Positions 38,501-44,780 of a stretch of DNA of 64,000 nt are shown in pieces (the stretch's first letter is position 1; each line of letters starts with the position of its first letter). Both the position numbers and the translations under genes were made by a program. Below the pieces are notes generated by a model. It was not told the origin of the DNA and did not search any database. It saw only the letters and a list, made by a program, of their open reading frames with translations. This DNA is from Lepeophtheirus salmonis (taxonomy: Eukaryota; Arthropoda; Copepoda; Siphonostomatoida; Caligidae), in NCBI RefSeq assembly GCF_016086655.4, contig NC_052134.2, positions 10,416,001-10,480,000 on the forward strand, given 5' to 3'.

Positions 38501-39379
38501 TAAATGTGTACCATCATAAATAAAATAAAACTTTTTTCATTTATAAAACTTGTTTTATTCCCTTTTGGATAATATACAGAAGCGTCAGCAGGATTACATT
38601 TTTTTCCGTAGGGGTTCGGTTTTTGGAATTTTTTCGAACAAAAATCCAAAAATTATTTTTTTTCAAAATCCATCGCTAATCATAAATAATTATTTATTTT
38701 CTTAAATAAGCAGCTGTTCACAAAAAATTAAATTTCAAGTAAAAATTTCAAAAATTTACAAAAATTCTCAAAAAATGAGACTTCATTTTCTAAAAATTTC
38801 AAAAATCCACAGCTGTTCAAAAAGAAATTAGATTTATTGGAAAAAAAATTCAAAATATTAAGTTTTTTGAGAAAAATTTCAAAAAACTCGCACAAAATTA
38901 ATTTTTTTGGGAAAAAGTTTGCAAAATTAAATTTTTGAATCAAAAAAAAAATCAAATGTTACATTTTCAGAGAATACATTCAAATATTAAACATTTTGAG
39001 AAAAAAGTATAATATTAAATTTTGAAGTAGAAAGCAAACATTCCTTAATTTAGGGGGTGGCTACAGCCCCTCCAGCCCCCACCCCCTGCGGACACCCCTG
39101 AACTAAGTTATGTTTGTCGCACCTATCACTTATCTATATTTTTATTAGTCAGTCTATCTAATTTTGCCCTTCATGTCAAAAAAGAAATTAACGACTAGCC
39201 AACATAGTAAACTTTATATATATTAACAAAAAATAATCATTTCATTCCTTACACATTAGGTGATTGGCCGCTTAGAACTTGGAGGAAGCAATTGCAATGG
39301 CAGTGCTCTTCAACATTGGAATGAAGTTATTTCCTCCCCAAGACGACAAATTGCGGAATGGCATAAATTAAAGGAGTAA
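5357..39379 (+). CDS. Syt4: synaptotagmin 4-like gene, 3' part (four exons, spliced)
   Basis: Join 5357-5512, 19716-19839, 36678-36883, 39260-39379, giving 202 codons including the stop. The product is the C-terminal part of a synaptotagmin, a vesicle membrane protein whose two C2 domains bind phospholipid, SNAREs and often Ca2+. Seen: the tail of C2A (ILSFDRYSRDDVIGEV), the linker PRSLKLKSQGRGELL, and a whole C2B with MDITGLSDPYVK, the polybasic KKKTIVKKR, LLDWDRVTKNEVIG and the closing EWHKL (WHxL motif). In C2A a Ser stands where Syt1 has the first Asp of D-F-D in loop 3; that substitution marks the Syt4/Syt11 group. C2B keeps its acidic loop residues. Exon phases agree at every junction and all introns are GT-AG. 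The N-terminus (transmembrane segment, first part of C2A) was not found and probably lies upstream of the window. Family call is very secure; the Syt4 rather than Syt11 name rests on remembered similarity. Confidence 0.93.
6060..6420 (+). pseudogene. Tc1/mariner-type transposase fragment (N-terminal DNA-binding part)
   Basis: The + strand frame from 6086 reads RKTGSCHKKPRRS, RSARTRKNIGRFDKKIYW, and later PSMHKLVQKDLKVKPFRLHY. These correspond to the linker and second helix-turn-helix of mariner-like transposases (pattern: GSV..PRSGRPRSART, then SxxxxxRIL..DLKLKPY.L). No catalytic DDE/D part follows, so this is a truncated relic. Frame drift between the two blocks is visible. Confidence 0.6.
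6523..6647. repeat. direct repeat, copy 1 (about 120 bp)
   Basis: It begins GACAGTGACTCGCCTCTTAG and contains ATATTTATAAGTAACAAATA and ACAAACGGCTTATGATAATA. It matches 6805-6924 over its whole length with scattered changes. Function is unknown; the pair could be the ends of a decayed element about 280 bp apart. Confidence 0.7.
6805..6924. repeat. direct repeat, copy 2 (about 120 bp)
   Basis: Partner of 6523-6647, starting GACAGTGAATCACCTTTCAT and sharing TAACAAATATAAA, ATACAAGCGGCTTAT and the closing CACAAC. The same orientation and 282 bp offset suggest a local duplication or terminal direct repeats of an unidentified element. Confidence 0.7.
8324..8530. repeat. 93 bp tandem repeat, about 2.2 copies
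   Basis: GGCAAAATTAG starts at 8324, 8417 and 8510, a period of 93 bp. The first two units are almost identical. 93 is divisible by three, so the - strand stays open (31-residue period rich in Phe, Ala, Lys, Asn). I read this as a minisatellite with an accidental open frame rather than a gene. Looser versions of the same words occur at 7720-7800. Confidence 0.85.
9180..10016 (-). mobile_element. family A Tc1-like transposon relic
   Basis: The right end rc reads GGTGCTTCATTAGAATCTGA, matching the TIR of the better copy at 34315-35150; the left end (9183-9210) is worn. The - strand reads ARDMGVSQQTFLRAIQKVGG (helix-turn-helix region), then FYSPDTNPLNKT, a decayed version of the SPDLNPLD catalytic block. 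Much of the middle is deleted and frames are broken. It sits in the first visible synaptotagmin intron. Confidence 0.75.
10630..11435 (+). mobile_element. family B mariner-like transposase relic, copy 1
   Basis: The + strand reads IEKMLKYSKSTVYDVYKRWK (helix-turn-helix), then a middle part with frameshifts, then VGAKRYTELLSNQVIPWMKA, which matches the copies at 11440-12270 and 40660-41340. Stops interrupt it. It breaks off after the block with GPTRSKTC, and the next relic begins almost at once in the same direction. Confidence 0.75.
11440..12275 (+). mobile_element. family B mariner-like transposase relic, copy 2
   Basis: A tandem neighbour of copy 1 that lacks the N-terminal helix-turn-helix but reaches the C-terminus: IMALRVIGRNGSFML, VIPWMKV, then YGLLLLEGLEKKLSANVHNS and YKYFRPCIERMIGENGKHIQ (12027-12269), the usual C-terminal helix of these transposases. 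A C-run (12044 on) marks the worn PPxSPDLNPLDY area. Open frames on the opposite strand are shadows. Confidence 0.75.
12319..13456 (-). mobile_element. family C Tc1-like element with matched TIRs
   Basis: Left TIR TAGGGTCGTCCAACAGTTTT and right TIR (rc) TACACGGTCGTGCAATAGTT agree over about 23 bp. The - strand N-terminal part at 13030-13320 reads RKNDKGQRLQTLLTGGMSPK with AVIEAKYG (helix-turn-helix). The other end, at 12430-12640, holds a worn C-terminus. The catalytic middle is missing and about 12890-13035 carries extra C-rich DNA. It is non-functional. Confidence 0.75.
14100..14365 (+). repeat. R1 interspersed repeat copy
   Basis: It contains AGGATTTGTTGGAGTG, CTTGGACTCAAAGTAGAATT, GAATCGACATGAAAGTAATT, then a pyrimidine-rich part and AATTGTCAGGATTTCCAGCT. 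The same word order occurs in copies near 42060, 50840, 52985 and 54060. Confidence 0.8.
15380..15840 (-). pseudogene. Tc1/mariner transposase C-terminal relic
   Basis: The - strand reads QDSAPCKITKTTQDWVQEHT followed by YDWVYKDIW, corresponding to the QDGAPxHxAxxTQxWL catalytic Asp block. It ends with IEDVIETKEGYID, the usual last residues of these transposases. Several frameshifts and stops are present. Confidence 0.65.
15940..16012 (+). pseudogene. short transposase N-terminal scrap
   Basis: The + strand reads MNERKANRQRVHDLLDA and then stops. This resembles the first residues of Tc-like transposases in this window (KRxxVxxLLxAG). Only about 20 codons remain, so the call is weak. Confidence 0.35.
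16690..16805 (+). repeat. R2 repeat fragment
   Basis: It reads TTATTTGGTCCAGTCTTAGG, GGTCTTTGGGACCGGTTCTT and later TTTATTAAGCTAAATAA, in the same order as the R2 element starting at 30421. The R2 outer end is not evident. Confidence 0.6.
16810..17367 (+). mobile_element. family A Tc1-like element, internally deleted
   Basis: A worn left TIR (about 16815-16838) is followed by TACTAATTC and GATGAGTGATTGAAATTAAT, as at the end of the 9180 copy. The N-terminal transposase region follows (CGACGAATTTCCATTAGC, then KSGTLEPKKSHVK-like coding). The right end GTGTTCGGATTTTTAATGG with GCAC is the family A TIR. The C-terminal part near 17200-17260 is retained and the catalytic middle is missing. Confidence 0.7.
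17365..17770 (-). pseudogene. mariner (DD34D type) transposase relic
   Basis: The - strand reads LKMAIEQNRPALGNSSGMVL, HEDNPRPHTSLMTRQKLWEL, GLEVLMHPPHSPDMVPS. These are the mariner blocks HQDNARPHTS and HPPYSPDLAPSD with the first Asp (HED) and second Asp (SPD) present. It is truncated before the C-terminus, directly at the end of the family A element, which suggests that insertion or a later deletion cut it. Confidence 0.8.
17880..19715. other. intron DNA, no gene seen
   Basis: AT-rich intron sequence up to the splice acceptor at 19715. Only low-complexity runs are present, plus a small R4-like scrap near 18815-18850 (TTAGCTGCGGATTC). Confidence 0.5.
19716..19839 (+). CDS. Syt4: synaptotagmin exon: start of C2B
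   Basis: 124 nt, phase 0 in and phase 1 out, with acceptor TTTCAG and donor GTATGT. It encodes the first strands of C2B: GRGELLVSLCYQPSS, ITVVVLKARNLPKMD and ITGLS. The Asp of PKMD is the first acidic residue of C2B loop 1. The next exon starts with DPYVK, so the split codon makes Asp as the family requires. Confidence 0.93.
19912..20637 (-). repeat. R4 repeat copy, near full length
   Basis: It begins CAGGGGCTTCCGCAGGATCA and ends with ACCCCCAGCTCTCCC and TTCTGTGTACCCCCCTG, so the ends are inverted forms of CAGGGGCGTCCGCAGG. The core repeats TCCACAACTATTCACAAAAA and AAATTTTTTGGAAAAAA words many times. It lies 70 bp past the donor of the 19716-19839 exon. Confidence 0.75.
21275..21500 (+). 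repeat. R4 core fragment
   Basis: TTAGCTGCGGATTTTTGAAA followed by GTGAATAGATTTTTGA and GTAAATAGCAATGGATTT are R4 core words. Neither outer end is clear. Confidence 0.55.
21784..23300 (-). mobile_element. LINE-type retroelement relic with AP-endonuclease domain
   Basis: The - strand starts MDIKQLLSLNTRDGKGRKSR then NALMSYLLSMDPDVMCLQD, the opening of a LINE AP-like endonuclease. Further on are GD-NVDLDRSTNQYPN (one base lost in the GDxN block), SRIDLVLMS and SDHKLIEI, the other catalytic signatures. Several frameshifts and stops are present. Downstream (22460-21800) are moderately open frames, including one with SYEPIYPHEHRTIFME and KVPNADKRPRSRR, but I recognise no reverse transcriptase (no YxDD block). 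It is a truncated or unusual element. Confidence 0.65.
23401..23637 (+). other. open frame of unknown nature, 78 codons
   Basis: It reads MMPEMRIRNQVISFHSLLEN, then SIGNECNVPIPLTNQDVICL and ends SIRLPGEAIVY. Composition is more protein-like than most frames here and base composition is less AT-rich than the flanks. It lies just upstream of, and antisense to, the LINE relic, so it may be a shadow of that element's first frame. No family recognised. Confidence 0.25.
23984..24470 (-). mobile_element. mariner element, internally deleted, with TIRs
   Basis: Left end TAGGTTGGGGAGGAAAAC and right end (rc) TTAGGTTGGGGAAAAAGTAA are mariner-type TIRs. The - strand reads EPYSPDLAPSDYHLLLSMTN then FENWLSQFFANRDKRF, the second Asp block and C-terminus of mariner transposase; RLKLEIEKKRPEHW remains upstream. 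The N-terminal half is gone. It is inserted next to the family D relic at 24500. Confidence 0.8.
24500..24930 (+). mobile_element. family D Tc1-like relic, internally deleted
   Basis: The + strand reads KRKRVDLLRPGDSANKAAKT with LGISIWTPYN (helix-turn-helix), then jumps to a worn SSPDLTPL block, VLNGLSHLSSKFGSVSSSYH and QRVGYVIACEGGYIK, the C-terminus. Catalytic Asp blocks are mostly lost. Frames shift between the blocks. Confidence 0.65.
24930..26190. other. intron DNA, no gene seen
   Basis: No coding match. A short repeated phrase (GACTTGAGACTTTACTTGGAC and a variant, near 25262 and 25336) is present. Otherwise AT-rich intron sequence. Confidence 0.45.
26250..26991 (-). mobile_element. family E Tc1-like transposase relic
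   Basis: The - strand begins MNKHKHNEKRIEISELLCAG, then SQKAIREKTGASRKTIYNV, a clear helix-turn-helix of this transposase group, with stops soon after. Further blocks (MSPPPNIFFCEDARPG and MIQAEGRWYVKIIENKV) come from the middle. A 168-codon open frame on the + strand at 26375-26881 is the antisense shadow. A smaller piece of the same family is at 56150-56245. Confidence 0.7.
27240..27440 (-). pseudogene. transposase C-terminal scrap
   Basis: The - strand reads LNASVDEQRHIKTIIKVDGG then DIED, similar to the closing residues of Tc-type transposases (xxRIxxVIxADGGHIE). Nothing further of the element is clear. Confidence 0.45.
27946..28440 (+). repeat. R4 repeat copy, left end and core
   Basis: It starts CAGGGGTGTCCTCAGGGG, then a C-rich block, then the shared phrase GCTTTTTACTAGAATTTTTT that also appears at 640. 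The A/T-rich core repeats follow. The right end is not recognisable. Confidence 0.7.
28600..28724 (+). repeat. R1 repeat, 5' portion, split by a transposon
   Basis: It contains GGTGTATAAAACATGTCCTA, GAAAGCGGGGGTGCC and TAGTTGGTAATCT, the R1 5' module. It then runs to ATTCTTGAAGACAGAACCTA and TAAG, where the element 28727-29421 is inserted. It continues at 29424. Confidence 0.8.
28727..29421 (-). mobile_element. family F Tc1-like element with TIRs and TA duplication
   Basis: Left TIR TCGGTAGTTGCATAAGTACG and right TIR (rc) CCGGTAGTTGCATAAATACG agree over about 27 bp. TA flanks both sides (28725-28726, 29422-29423). The - strand starts MNDEAKRHMVTTLLRAGRSV then KEIIKDT, LSRTTVFKVQKLVEEGKDLK (helix-turn-helix). 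The C-terminal part is next to the left end, and most of the catalytic region has been deleted. It is inserted inside an R1 repeat. Confidence 0.88.
29424..29690 (+). repeat. R1 repeat, 3' portion, after the transposon
   Basis: It resumes with GAGTAATAAATAGTGCG, then GAGGATTAACTCGGGATTTT, TTGGACTTTGAGTCAAAT and the later pyrimidine-rich part ending ATTGTCCAGCTATCC. Another R1 copy (41640-41935, - strand) reads straight through the insertion point. Confidence 0.8.
29665..29950 (+). repeat. R4 repeat copy, left part
   Basis: GTCTCTGCAGGGGGTGGC, GGAGAGGCTGTAGCCCC and then A/T-rich core words (AATAGCTATGAATTTATC). It follows directly on the R1 copy. Confidence 0.6.
30421..30829 (+). mobile_element. 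R2 MITE-like element with TIRs
   Basis: Left end GTGTTGTGTCGGTCCTTATT and right end (rc) GTGTTGTGTTAGTCCTTATT, about 22 bp TIRs. Inside are GGACTGGTCCTTGGGAC and several GGACCG words on both strands. No transposase is encoded. Related copies are at 30841-31475 and 49164-49557. Confidence 0.8.
30841..31475 (+). mobile_element. R2 MITE-like element, second copy in tandem
   Basis: Left end GTCTTGTCTCACTCCATATT (worn), right end (rc) GTATTGTGTTGGTACTTATT. Inside is a stretch with AAGCGCGAAGTTGGGCC-like DNA (31250-31268) that recurs inverted at 50230-50300. Open frames within (31185-31460) are repeat DNA, not a gene. Confidence 0.7.
31480..34310. other. intron DNA, no gene seen
   Basis: Long AT-rich stretch. 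It contains an R4-core-like scrap at about 32400-32520 and a local duplicated phrase (ACTACATTA then ATATCAGGGAT) near 33665 and 33767. No coding exon or transposase block was recognised. Confidence 0.45.
34315..35150 (+). mobile_element. family A Tc1-like element, best-kept ends
   Basis: Left TIR TACCGAGTGGTCCATTTAAA and right TIR (rc) TACCGAGGGATCCATTAAAA agree over about 31 bp. The + strand gives an N-terminal helix-turn-helix region (LSIELFKKSVERS area), loses the catalytic core, and ends with a C-terminal block (QYWDAIKNDYT, then DIIAAKGSFIID). Frames are broken by stops. Length is about 835 bp, short of an autonomous element. Confidence 0.85.
35156..35350 (+). mobile_element. possible mariner 5' end
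   Basis: TACGAGGGTGGTCTGAAAGG followed by TTTCAGACTTCAAC resembles a mariner-type terminal sequence, then AGTCGTTTGAGTGAGTTG. No transposase coding follows, so this would be a remnant end only. Confidence 0.35.
36678..36883 (+). CDS. Syt4: synaptotagmin exon: core of C2B
   Basis: 206 nt, phase 1 in and phase 0 out, acceptor CACCAG and donor GTAAGT. It carries DPYVKIYLLHNDQRIAKKK, the polybasic patch KKRTLNPVFNQNFAFELP, then an acidic insert rich in Glu and Gly (DEGEHGGIKN), and loop 3 LLDWDRVTKNE. The D-W-D pair and final E keep potential Ca2+ ligands. A miniature repeat (36933-37053) starts 49 bp past this donor. Confidence 0.95.
36933..37053 (+). mobile_element. miniature R4 copy beside a synaptotagmin donor site
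   Basis: It begins CAGGGGCATCCGTGGG and ends CCAAGCACGCC, TATATATATA, AATCCTGCTTACTTGG, the same two ends as long R4 copies but only about 120 bp apart. It retains a single core word (TTTTTTTCCCCAAAAATTT). It lies 49 bp past the 5' splice site at 36884. Confidence 0.65.
37546..37830. mobile_element. MITE-like element with 30 bp TIRs
   Basis: The left end has TTAATAGAAATACAAAGTTA after GTACACCCAATG. The right end (rc) has TTAATAGAAATACAAGGTTA after GTACCCCAAGA. About 285 bp with no open frame. The same end sequence forms a perfect palindrome at 58892-58929. Confidence 0.7.
38576..39101 (-). repeat. R4 repeat copy, near full length
   Basis: It begins CAGAAGCGTCAGCAGGATTA and ends GGCTACAGCCCCTCCAGCC then CCCTGCGGACACCCCTG. 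The ends are inverted forms of CAGGGGCGTCCGCAGG, and the G/C-rich block lies next to the right end. The core has many AAAAATTTCAAAAATCCACA words. It is in the last synaptotagmin intron, 158 bp before the final exon. Confidence 0.8.
39260..39379 (+). CDS. Syt4: synaptotagmin last coding exon
   Basis: 39 codons plus TAA, phase 0, after acceptor ACATTAG. It reads VIGRLELGGSNCNG, HWNEVISSPRRQIAEWHKLKE and then stops. The SPRRQIAEWHKL ending is the conserved C-terminal helix and WHxL motif of synaptotagmin C2B domains, so this is the true 3' end of the coding region. No canonical AATAAA was noticed in the first few hundred bases after the stop. Confidence 0.95.
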   Translation: MIGRLELGGSNCNGSALQHWNEVISSPRRQIAEWHKLKE

Positions 39380-40194
39380 ATTTTTTTGAAAACTTGTATC
39401 AAACACCTCCAGACACAAACATAGCCAGCCTCCTCACCCTCCAAAACAAACAACAGAGCATAAATAATTGTATAACTTTTAATACAGAATTATATTTATT
39501 TTTGTACAAGACATATATTTTACGAAATTCTGTTAAATTGTTTGATATTTTTATTTGATTGTTATATTATAATCAAAGACCTTTGTTGGTATGTAAGCAT
39601 TAATTATTATTGAAATAACTATCAACTCCTTGTACCACAAAAACATAATAGATCATTCCTACGTGTCATTTTTATTCAGAGGTCAAGGAATCATTATTAA
39701 CTGTAATATTATAACACATGCATACATAAATTTCAATTTAGAAAAAGTCAAAAGATGACAGCATAATTTTTTGTTCTATTTATAGTATCCATTAATGAAT
39801 GTTTGTATTATGTACGATAAAATAGACATAACTGAAAAATATAGAGGAATTATAGCATTAAGTATCTATAAGAACGCTGTAGTTAATAGTCCTATGCTAA
39901 ACTCGATTGACGTCACCACATAATATCTTATAATACATTAAATATTTATTATGCCCACACACATTCTTTAAGGGACCGTAGAAAAGGGAAACTGTATGAA
40001 GTTTTAGTCTTTTTTTTAGAAATAAGCACATATTATACCATTACAAGTGAAGTGAATCAGTTGCTACATAGCAACATGGATTGCACAAGGAAGGATAGGA
40101 ACAGGAGTAATGATTTTCTGCATGATTTACATTAGTCGTCATAACATTCCCTCCTAATTATTTATAAAAAATAACTCCCTTCAAACTATTGTCT
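39380..40194. other. synaptotagmin 3' flank, no gene seen
   Basis: AT-rich DNA after the synaptotagmin stop, presumably including its 3' UTR. No transposon block was recognised. Confidence 0.5.
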
Positions 40195-40345
40195 ATTAGT
40201 GTTGTGTTTATGCTTATTATTTTAGAGCTGAAGACTGCAGTCCCTTCCAGTTAAGGCTAAGTCTATCCAGTTTAGTCCTGCATATCACTCCTTAAAAAAT
40301 CATAAAGTTCAGTCCTTGATTATGTTATTCAACTTTATGTCTTCT
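40195..40345 (+). repeat. R2-related repeat fragment
   Basis: TAGTGTTGTGTTTATGCTTA then AGCTGAAGACTGCAGTCCCT and TTCAGTCCTTGATTATG match the order in the R2-like segment at 50620-50740. Confidence 0.6.
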
Positions 40346-40649
40346 TTGGCTGGTGTTCTTTACTAAGCTCGTCGCCAGGCCAGGGGGCATGTAGATAAGA
40401 ACGTCGGGAAGAAAGAATTATGCTTGATTGAGATTTAACAAAAGGGATAATACATATATTCTATATAAATCCACAATAGACACGAGGACTGGCAACATCC
40501 TCGCGGAGATTCACACACTGAAAATCCATAAGATAAAAGTAAGATAATATTCCAGTACTAACAGTCCAAAGGACCAGCAGTCTTAAGAACAGGTTCTAAA
40601 GGATTTGCAGATCTTGGCCACGTCTGCAGGAGAGTATTTGTCCTAGTAG

Positions 40650-41490
40650 TTGATTATTTATCCCTTAACAGTTCCTAAACAGGAACTCGATATAATTAGT
40701 ATCAGCTTTCATCCAAGGTATCACTGGGCCAGACATGAGTTCACAGTACCTGTCGGCACCCACCCCATCCTTTGATTTAATGAAGATGGGGGGGGGCATG
40801 ACACTGCCGTTGCTACCAATAACCCCAAGGGTCATGACCCTGGTCGTAAACTTGGTTTTAAAGGACATTCTCTTTGTTAACAACCATATGTCGTTCTGGG
40901 TGTTGTGGAATCTGTCCATTATTTCATGGAACTTCAAATTGTTCAGCAATTTTCTTCCGTGGGCAGCCAGGGGGCTTTCATTTTGTCTGTAATAATATAT
41001 CTATTGTAGAGGACATATGACTTCATTCTCAGGTCAGTTTTTATGGCCCTGGAGAGTGTTAAACGGCTTACTTAGCGCTTTTGGCATGATCATTCATCGG
41101 AGTCCCAGAAGATGACTTCAAGCAACGTTTCAAGCCTACGAGGAAAATGGGAATGCATTTTTAACACTCTGAGGCTTGTGAGCATTTTCTCTTATACGCC
41201 TCTTCCTCCTTTCAGCTGTTGTAGACGTCGTAGACTGTGCTTTTCCGACATCTGAGTATCTTCTCGATGTACGTAGGGATGTATCTCACTCAAGAATAAT
41301 CGATGATGGTGTTCCTCTGGGTCTCCTACATCGTAAATACTTGTTTGGAATTAAAAGTTATGCAATTAACTTAAAACTAAGGTTCAACTTCTCACTTTAA
41401 AATTGATATAGCCGAGTAAAATGATTTCCTCATTGTTCAGTATGTAGTTAAAGATGGTCTGGATTTACCTGCACGACCCTGTATGTACTG
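40650..41490 (-). mobile_element. family B mariner-like transposase relic, copy 3
   Basis: The - strand holds an open 94-codon stretch at 40665-40949: MDRFHNTQNDIWLLTKRMSF, VMTLGVIGSNGSVMPPPIFI, VIPWMKADTNYIEFLF. Upstream (about 41200-41320) is a worn helix-turn-helix region (IEKILRCRKSTVYDVYNS). This is the same family as the tandem pair at 10630-12275 but in opposite orientation; the C-terminal SPDLNPLD half is missing. Confidence 0.75.
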
Positions 41491-41639
41491 TAGATAGGCA
41501 TGTTTAGAAATGTATAAAATAGGTACATGATGTATATAAAAATGAAAATGAAGGTGGAAATTCTGATAAGTTAAAAAATGTTCGGGAGGAGAGAAACTTA
41601 ACTATAATGACGTTTAATTTGATAAGCTACATGCAGCCA

Positions 41640-41935
41640 TGAGATAAAGGTAATAATTACAAGCCCCACTACGTATATAACATTACTCCCATTTCGATCT
41701 GCAATTCCACTCCGAGTCAAACAAGGACTTATACCATAACTCCCGTGTAAACCCTCATTGTTACTCTCCGTCTTTCAAAAGCAGACGCACTATTTATTTC
41801 TTAATACTTAGATGGTCTATCTTCAATAACTATGTAATACTGACAACATCTTTGAAAAATAAAAAAAAACCTGTTCAGATTGCCAACTAGAAAAAGCCGC
41901 TCCGGCTTTTTAGGACATGTGTGATGTAAATTGTG
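41640..41935 (-). repeat. R1 repeat copy
   Basis: On the - strand it has GGCAATCTGAACAGG, then ATTGAAGATAGACCATCTAA, GTATTAAGAAATAAATAGTG, GACGGAGAGTAACAATGAGG and TTTACACGGGAGTTATGG. It provides the uninterrupted version of the sequence split at 28725/29424. Confidence 0.8.
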
Positions 41936-42059
41936 TGTATTTTTTAAGGGAATCACTTTTTTTTGGAATTGGTAATCCAAAGAATGAATTTACTTTAACT
42001 CTTGAGTAGTTTTAATTCCTTTCTTACTACATTCAATTATATTCAAAAAAAAAAATTGA

Positions 42060-42330
42060 ACATTCACGTAGATGGAGACTAACATTGATGATTTGTTGTG
42101 GAGTTCTAATTATGAGTCCTTGTTGAGCTCAAAGTAGAATTGAGGATCGAAATCATAGGAATTCTTGACAATGTCCTTGTTTATTTCTTCCTCCCTCATC
42201 ACAACTGATTGTGGATGATCTAGTGAAACGCCATGACATCGAAGCTGCTCACTTACAAAATATTCTTCAAAATGTGAGGATTACCCTGCTGATTTTCGCT
42301 TTCTTTTTTTTACATGCCCAAAATAAACAC
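42060..42330 (+). repeat. R1 repeat copy
   Basis: GATGATTTGTTGTGGAGTTC, GAGTCCTTGTTGAGCTCAAA, GTAGAATTGAGGATCGAAAT and GTGGATGATCTAGTGAAACG follow the R1 order. The open frame 42211-42459 is inside this repeat and not a gene. Confidence 0.8.
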
Positions 42331-42889
42331 GATGTTTATCACTATTTATACACCTCTAGTTATGTTACAGCGGTGCCGGAATGTATTTGCAAGTGGAGGG
42401 AAAATCATATAATGGTGATCCCATCAAGGACTTATTTTTTTGCAGGATTTATTTTTTAGGAGGTGGTATTTTTTGAACAAGTTTGACATAATGTTTTTGT
42501 TTGTTGTATAATTATTTTTTTTAGATTTAATTATTTTTAGACAAGACTATCATGTTATCTGAAGATAAAGATGAAAATTTCTGAAAATCGGTGCAGCTAA
42601 TGACCCCTATAGTTCTGGTGCCACTTGTATTTTAATATATTATTTTTAAAAGCTTTTCCTCTCTTAACATTTATTAAATTTTAGGATTTAAATTTAGTGA
42701 AAATCGGTATATTATCTTGGGATGTTAAACAGGTCCTTTGGAAGTATAAACATTTACATAAGTGTCCATCGAATCTCAAGAAGAAAGAGAAATGAATAAA
42801 GGTAATATAAAAAGATTAGACTTATCCCTCAAATATCAAGAAACTTATCTTCCTGAAAATATTTAATAAAGTTGCCCTCCCCACAGCAT

Positions 42890-43190
42890 AAGATATATTT
42901 ATTCCATGGATCAAATCCATCGTTGGAAATTCTAATTGGGTATTTTATCAAGATGGAGCACCTACCCACACGGCAATAAAAACCCAAGAGTGGTTCTAGG
43001 CCAACATGTACTAATGGGTAAAGAGCCCAGACCTCATCCCCTAGACTATTCCATCAAGGTGCTTCCTAATTCATCCGGGATCCGGACTTGGACTTCAACA
43101 CATTATGCGTTAAAATGTGTAAATAATAATGGTACTAACGAAATAACTACTAACGGGCTGTTAGTATTTATTTCGTAAGCAATTTCGACA
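42890..43190 (+). pseudogene. Tc1/mariner transposase catalytic fragment
   Basis: The + strand reads KSIVGNSNWVFYQDGAPTHT then AIKTQEWF, a good YQDGAPxHTA catalytic Asp block, followed by a worn KSPDLIP (SPDLNPLD) block. Stops interrupt it, and neither terminus was found. Confidence 0.7.
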
Positions 43191-43239
43191 AATACATTTA
43201 GAAAATAGACACACTCTGAAAATTATTTATAAATTCAGA

Positions 43240-44055
43240 AAGTATTCCATCTTTATTTGCCACTGTAACCATTCAGCAAATGGAGGTAGAAGAGTTAATT
43301 AATATAATGTCTAATAAAAATGAAAATTCAGTCATAGCTTTCGTAACAATACAAACATTGGAAGCTTGGAAAATGATCTCTGTATTCATGAGAAATTTAG
43401 TTACAGAAAAAAATGCATCAGGTTCGACAAAGTAACAAGGGAAAAAACTTAAATAATTGTAATACTAATCAAGGAAACACTTTAAATTGAATTTTGTATT
43501 GCAAATATTTTCTAGTGCATAATATGTATTTGAAATGTAAGTCTAATATTAATTTAATTATAAATTATTTTCTATTAATGTTGTTTCCTAGTTGTTTTTT
43601 ATTCTTATTTATCTCATGTCTCTAAAAGTGTTCTAAAGATGCAAAATTTCAAGAAAGAGTTAGTATGATTTATTCAGTGCATTTAGCTATGCTTGTTGAG
43701 ACGACTAATGTATTTGTTTATTTTCCCAGTTCCACCACTTGTTAGTGTATCCCAGGCTTATGACCTCACGTCATTATTTTTATTGTATTTCGCAATTTCT
43801 TCTTTAAAAAAAGAAGGAGGTAAAGAGGCCCCAAACTCAGTTTGTAGTATTTAGTCAATTCTTTTTAACTATTGAATTATTATTCCATGACAGTTAGAAA
43901 TTGTTCACAGCACCTTAACAAGAGCTAGTTCAATCAATATGTACCTACAATGTTGACAGAGTGGTAACCCAAAACTTGCAGTAGCATAACTTAATTACGA
44001 AAAAAAGGATTTTTATGTAATCAAGAAAAGACAACTCAAAACCAATCTGCGACAA
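43240..44055. other. intergenic DNA, no gene seen
   Basis: AT-rich spacer between the two convergent genes. No coding or repeat family recognised. Confidence 0.45.
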
Positions 44056-44059
44056 ATTT

Positions 44060-44610
44060 CATTACTATATTTTGTTATATTTTTTATTCAATATGTCTTC
44101 TTTAACAAGCAATAACAGGCGAACCGATTGGCAGTTCATGAGAATGAAGTATGTTTGCATGACGTACCCAACTGCCATGATGACAGCTCGAGCGAATCCA
44201 AATTTGGGTGAGAGCTGCGGCAGACATTTTTCTCCAAGACGCCCCAAACTGCAAAGTCCTGGAGGTAGAGGTCAGGACTAGAGGCAGATCCAAAGCGAAC
44301 TAAATGTTTACTCCATAAGTTTCTTGGATGTATATTACTGTAATGAACTTCTTGAGGTTGTCCAAATAAAGATACCAACGGTCTCAGCAAGCTTCTTTGC
44401 ACCACCAAACCCGTAATTGAGTCCTCATTATTAAAATTAACGTGCATTAAATCGTAATTCAATGCTACTGCAAGTTTTGTGTCCCCATTCAATCGAGGGG
44501 ACCTCGACAGCTGACAACATAATACAATGGATATTTCACCGATATTTCGGTCAGGATTGCGCTTTGAAACCAGGTACCGAAATTTAAATTGTAGACTAAA
44601 AAATTCCAAC
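44060..44610 (-). mobile_element. family D Tc1-like transposase relic
   Basis: The - strand keeps a 157-codon open frame from 44609: KRNPDRNIGEISIVL (helix-turn-helix linker), then SASSPDLYLQDFAVWGVLEK and NVCRSSHPNLDSLE, a worn SPDLNPLDFAVWGxLE block. In other frames the end VKEDI is seen, as in the 24500 copy. The part with the first catalytic Asp is altered or deleted. Confidence 0.7.
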
Positions 44611-44669
44611 CTTGGACCAAAATTTTAATTCAAAAGAGTATAGTAGTTTTTTACTTCCTTTTTTGGTTA

Positions 44670-44780
44670 CAATTTTTTCATGCATGTCATATTTTCTCTT
44701 TCTATATCGAAATTAGAGATAGTGACATCGGAAATCGAATTATTTTTGCAACCTTTTAATAATAAGAAAAGGCAACGCGA
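44670..44780 (+). repeat. inverted repeat arm 1 (about 100 bp)
   Basis: TTTTCTCTTTCTATATCGAA and ACCTTTTAATAATAAGAAAA recur inverted at 45620-45720. Divergence is substantial. Confidence 0.5.

Noticed and set aside
38728..38955. Phe/Asn/Lys-rich open frame on the - strand, and similar ones at 777-968 and 51602-51898
   Set aside because: These are translations of the R4 A/T-rich core; low complexity, not genes.
42211..42459. 82-codon open frame on the + strand
   Set aside because: It is inside an R1 repeat copy; other R1 copies do not keep it open.
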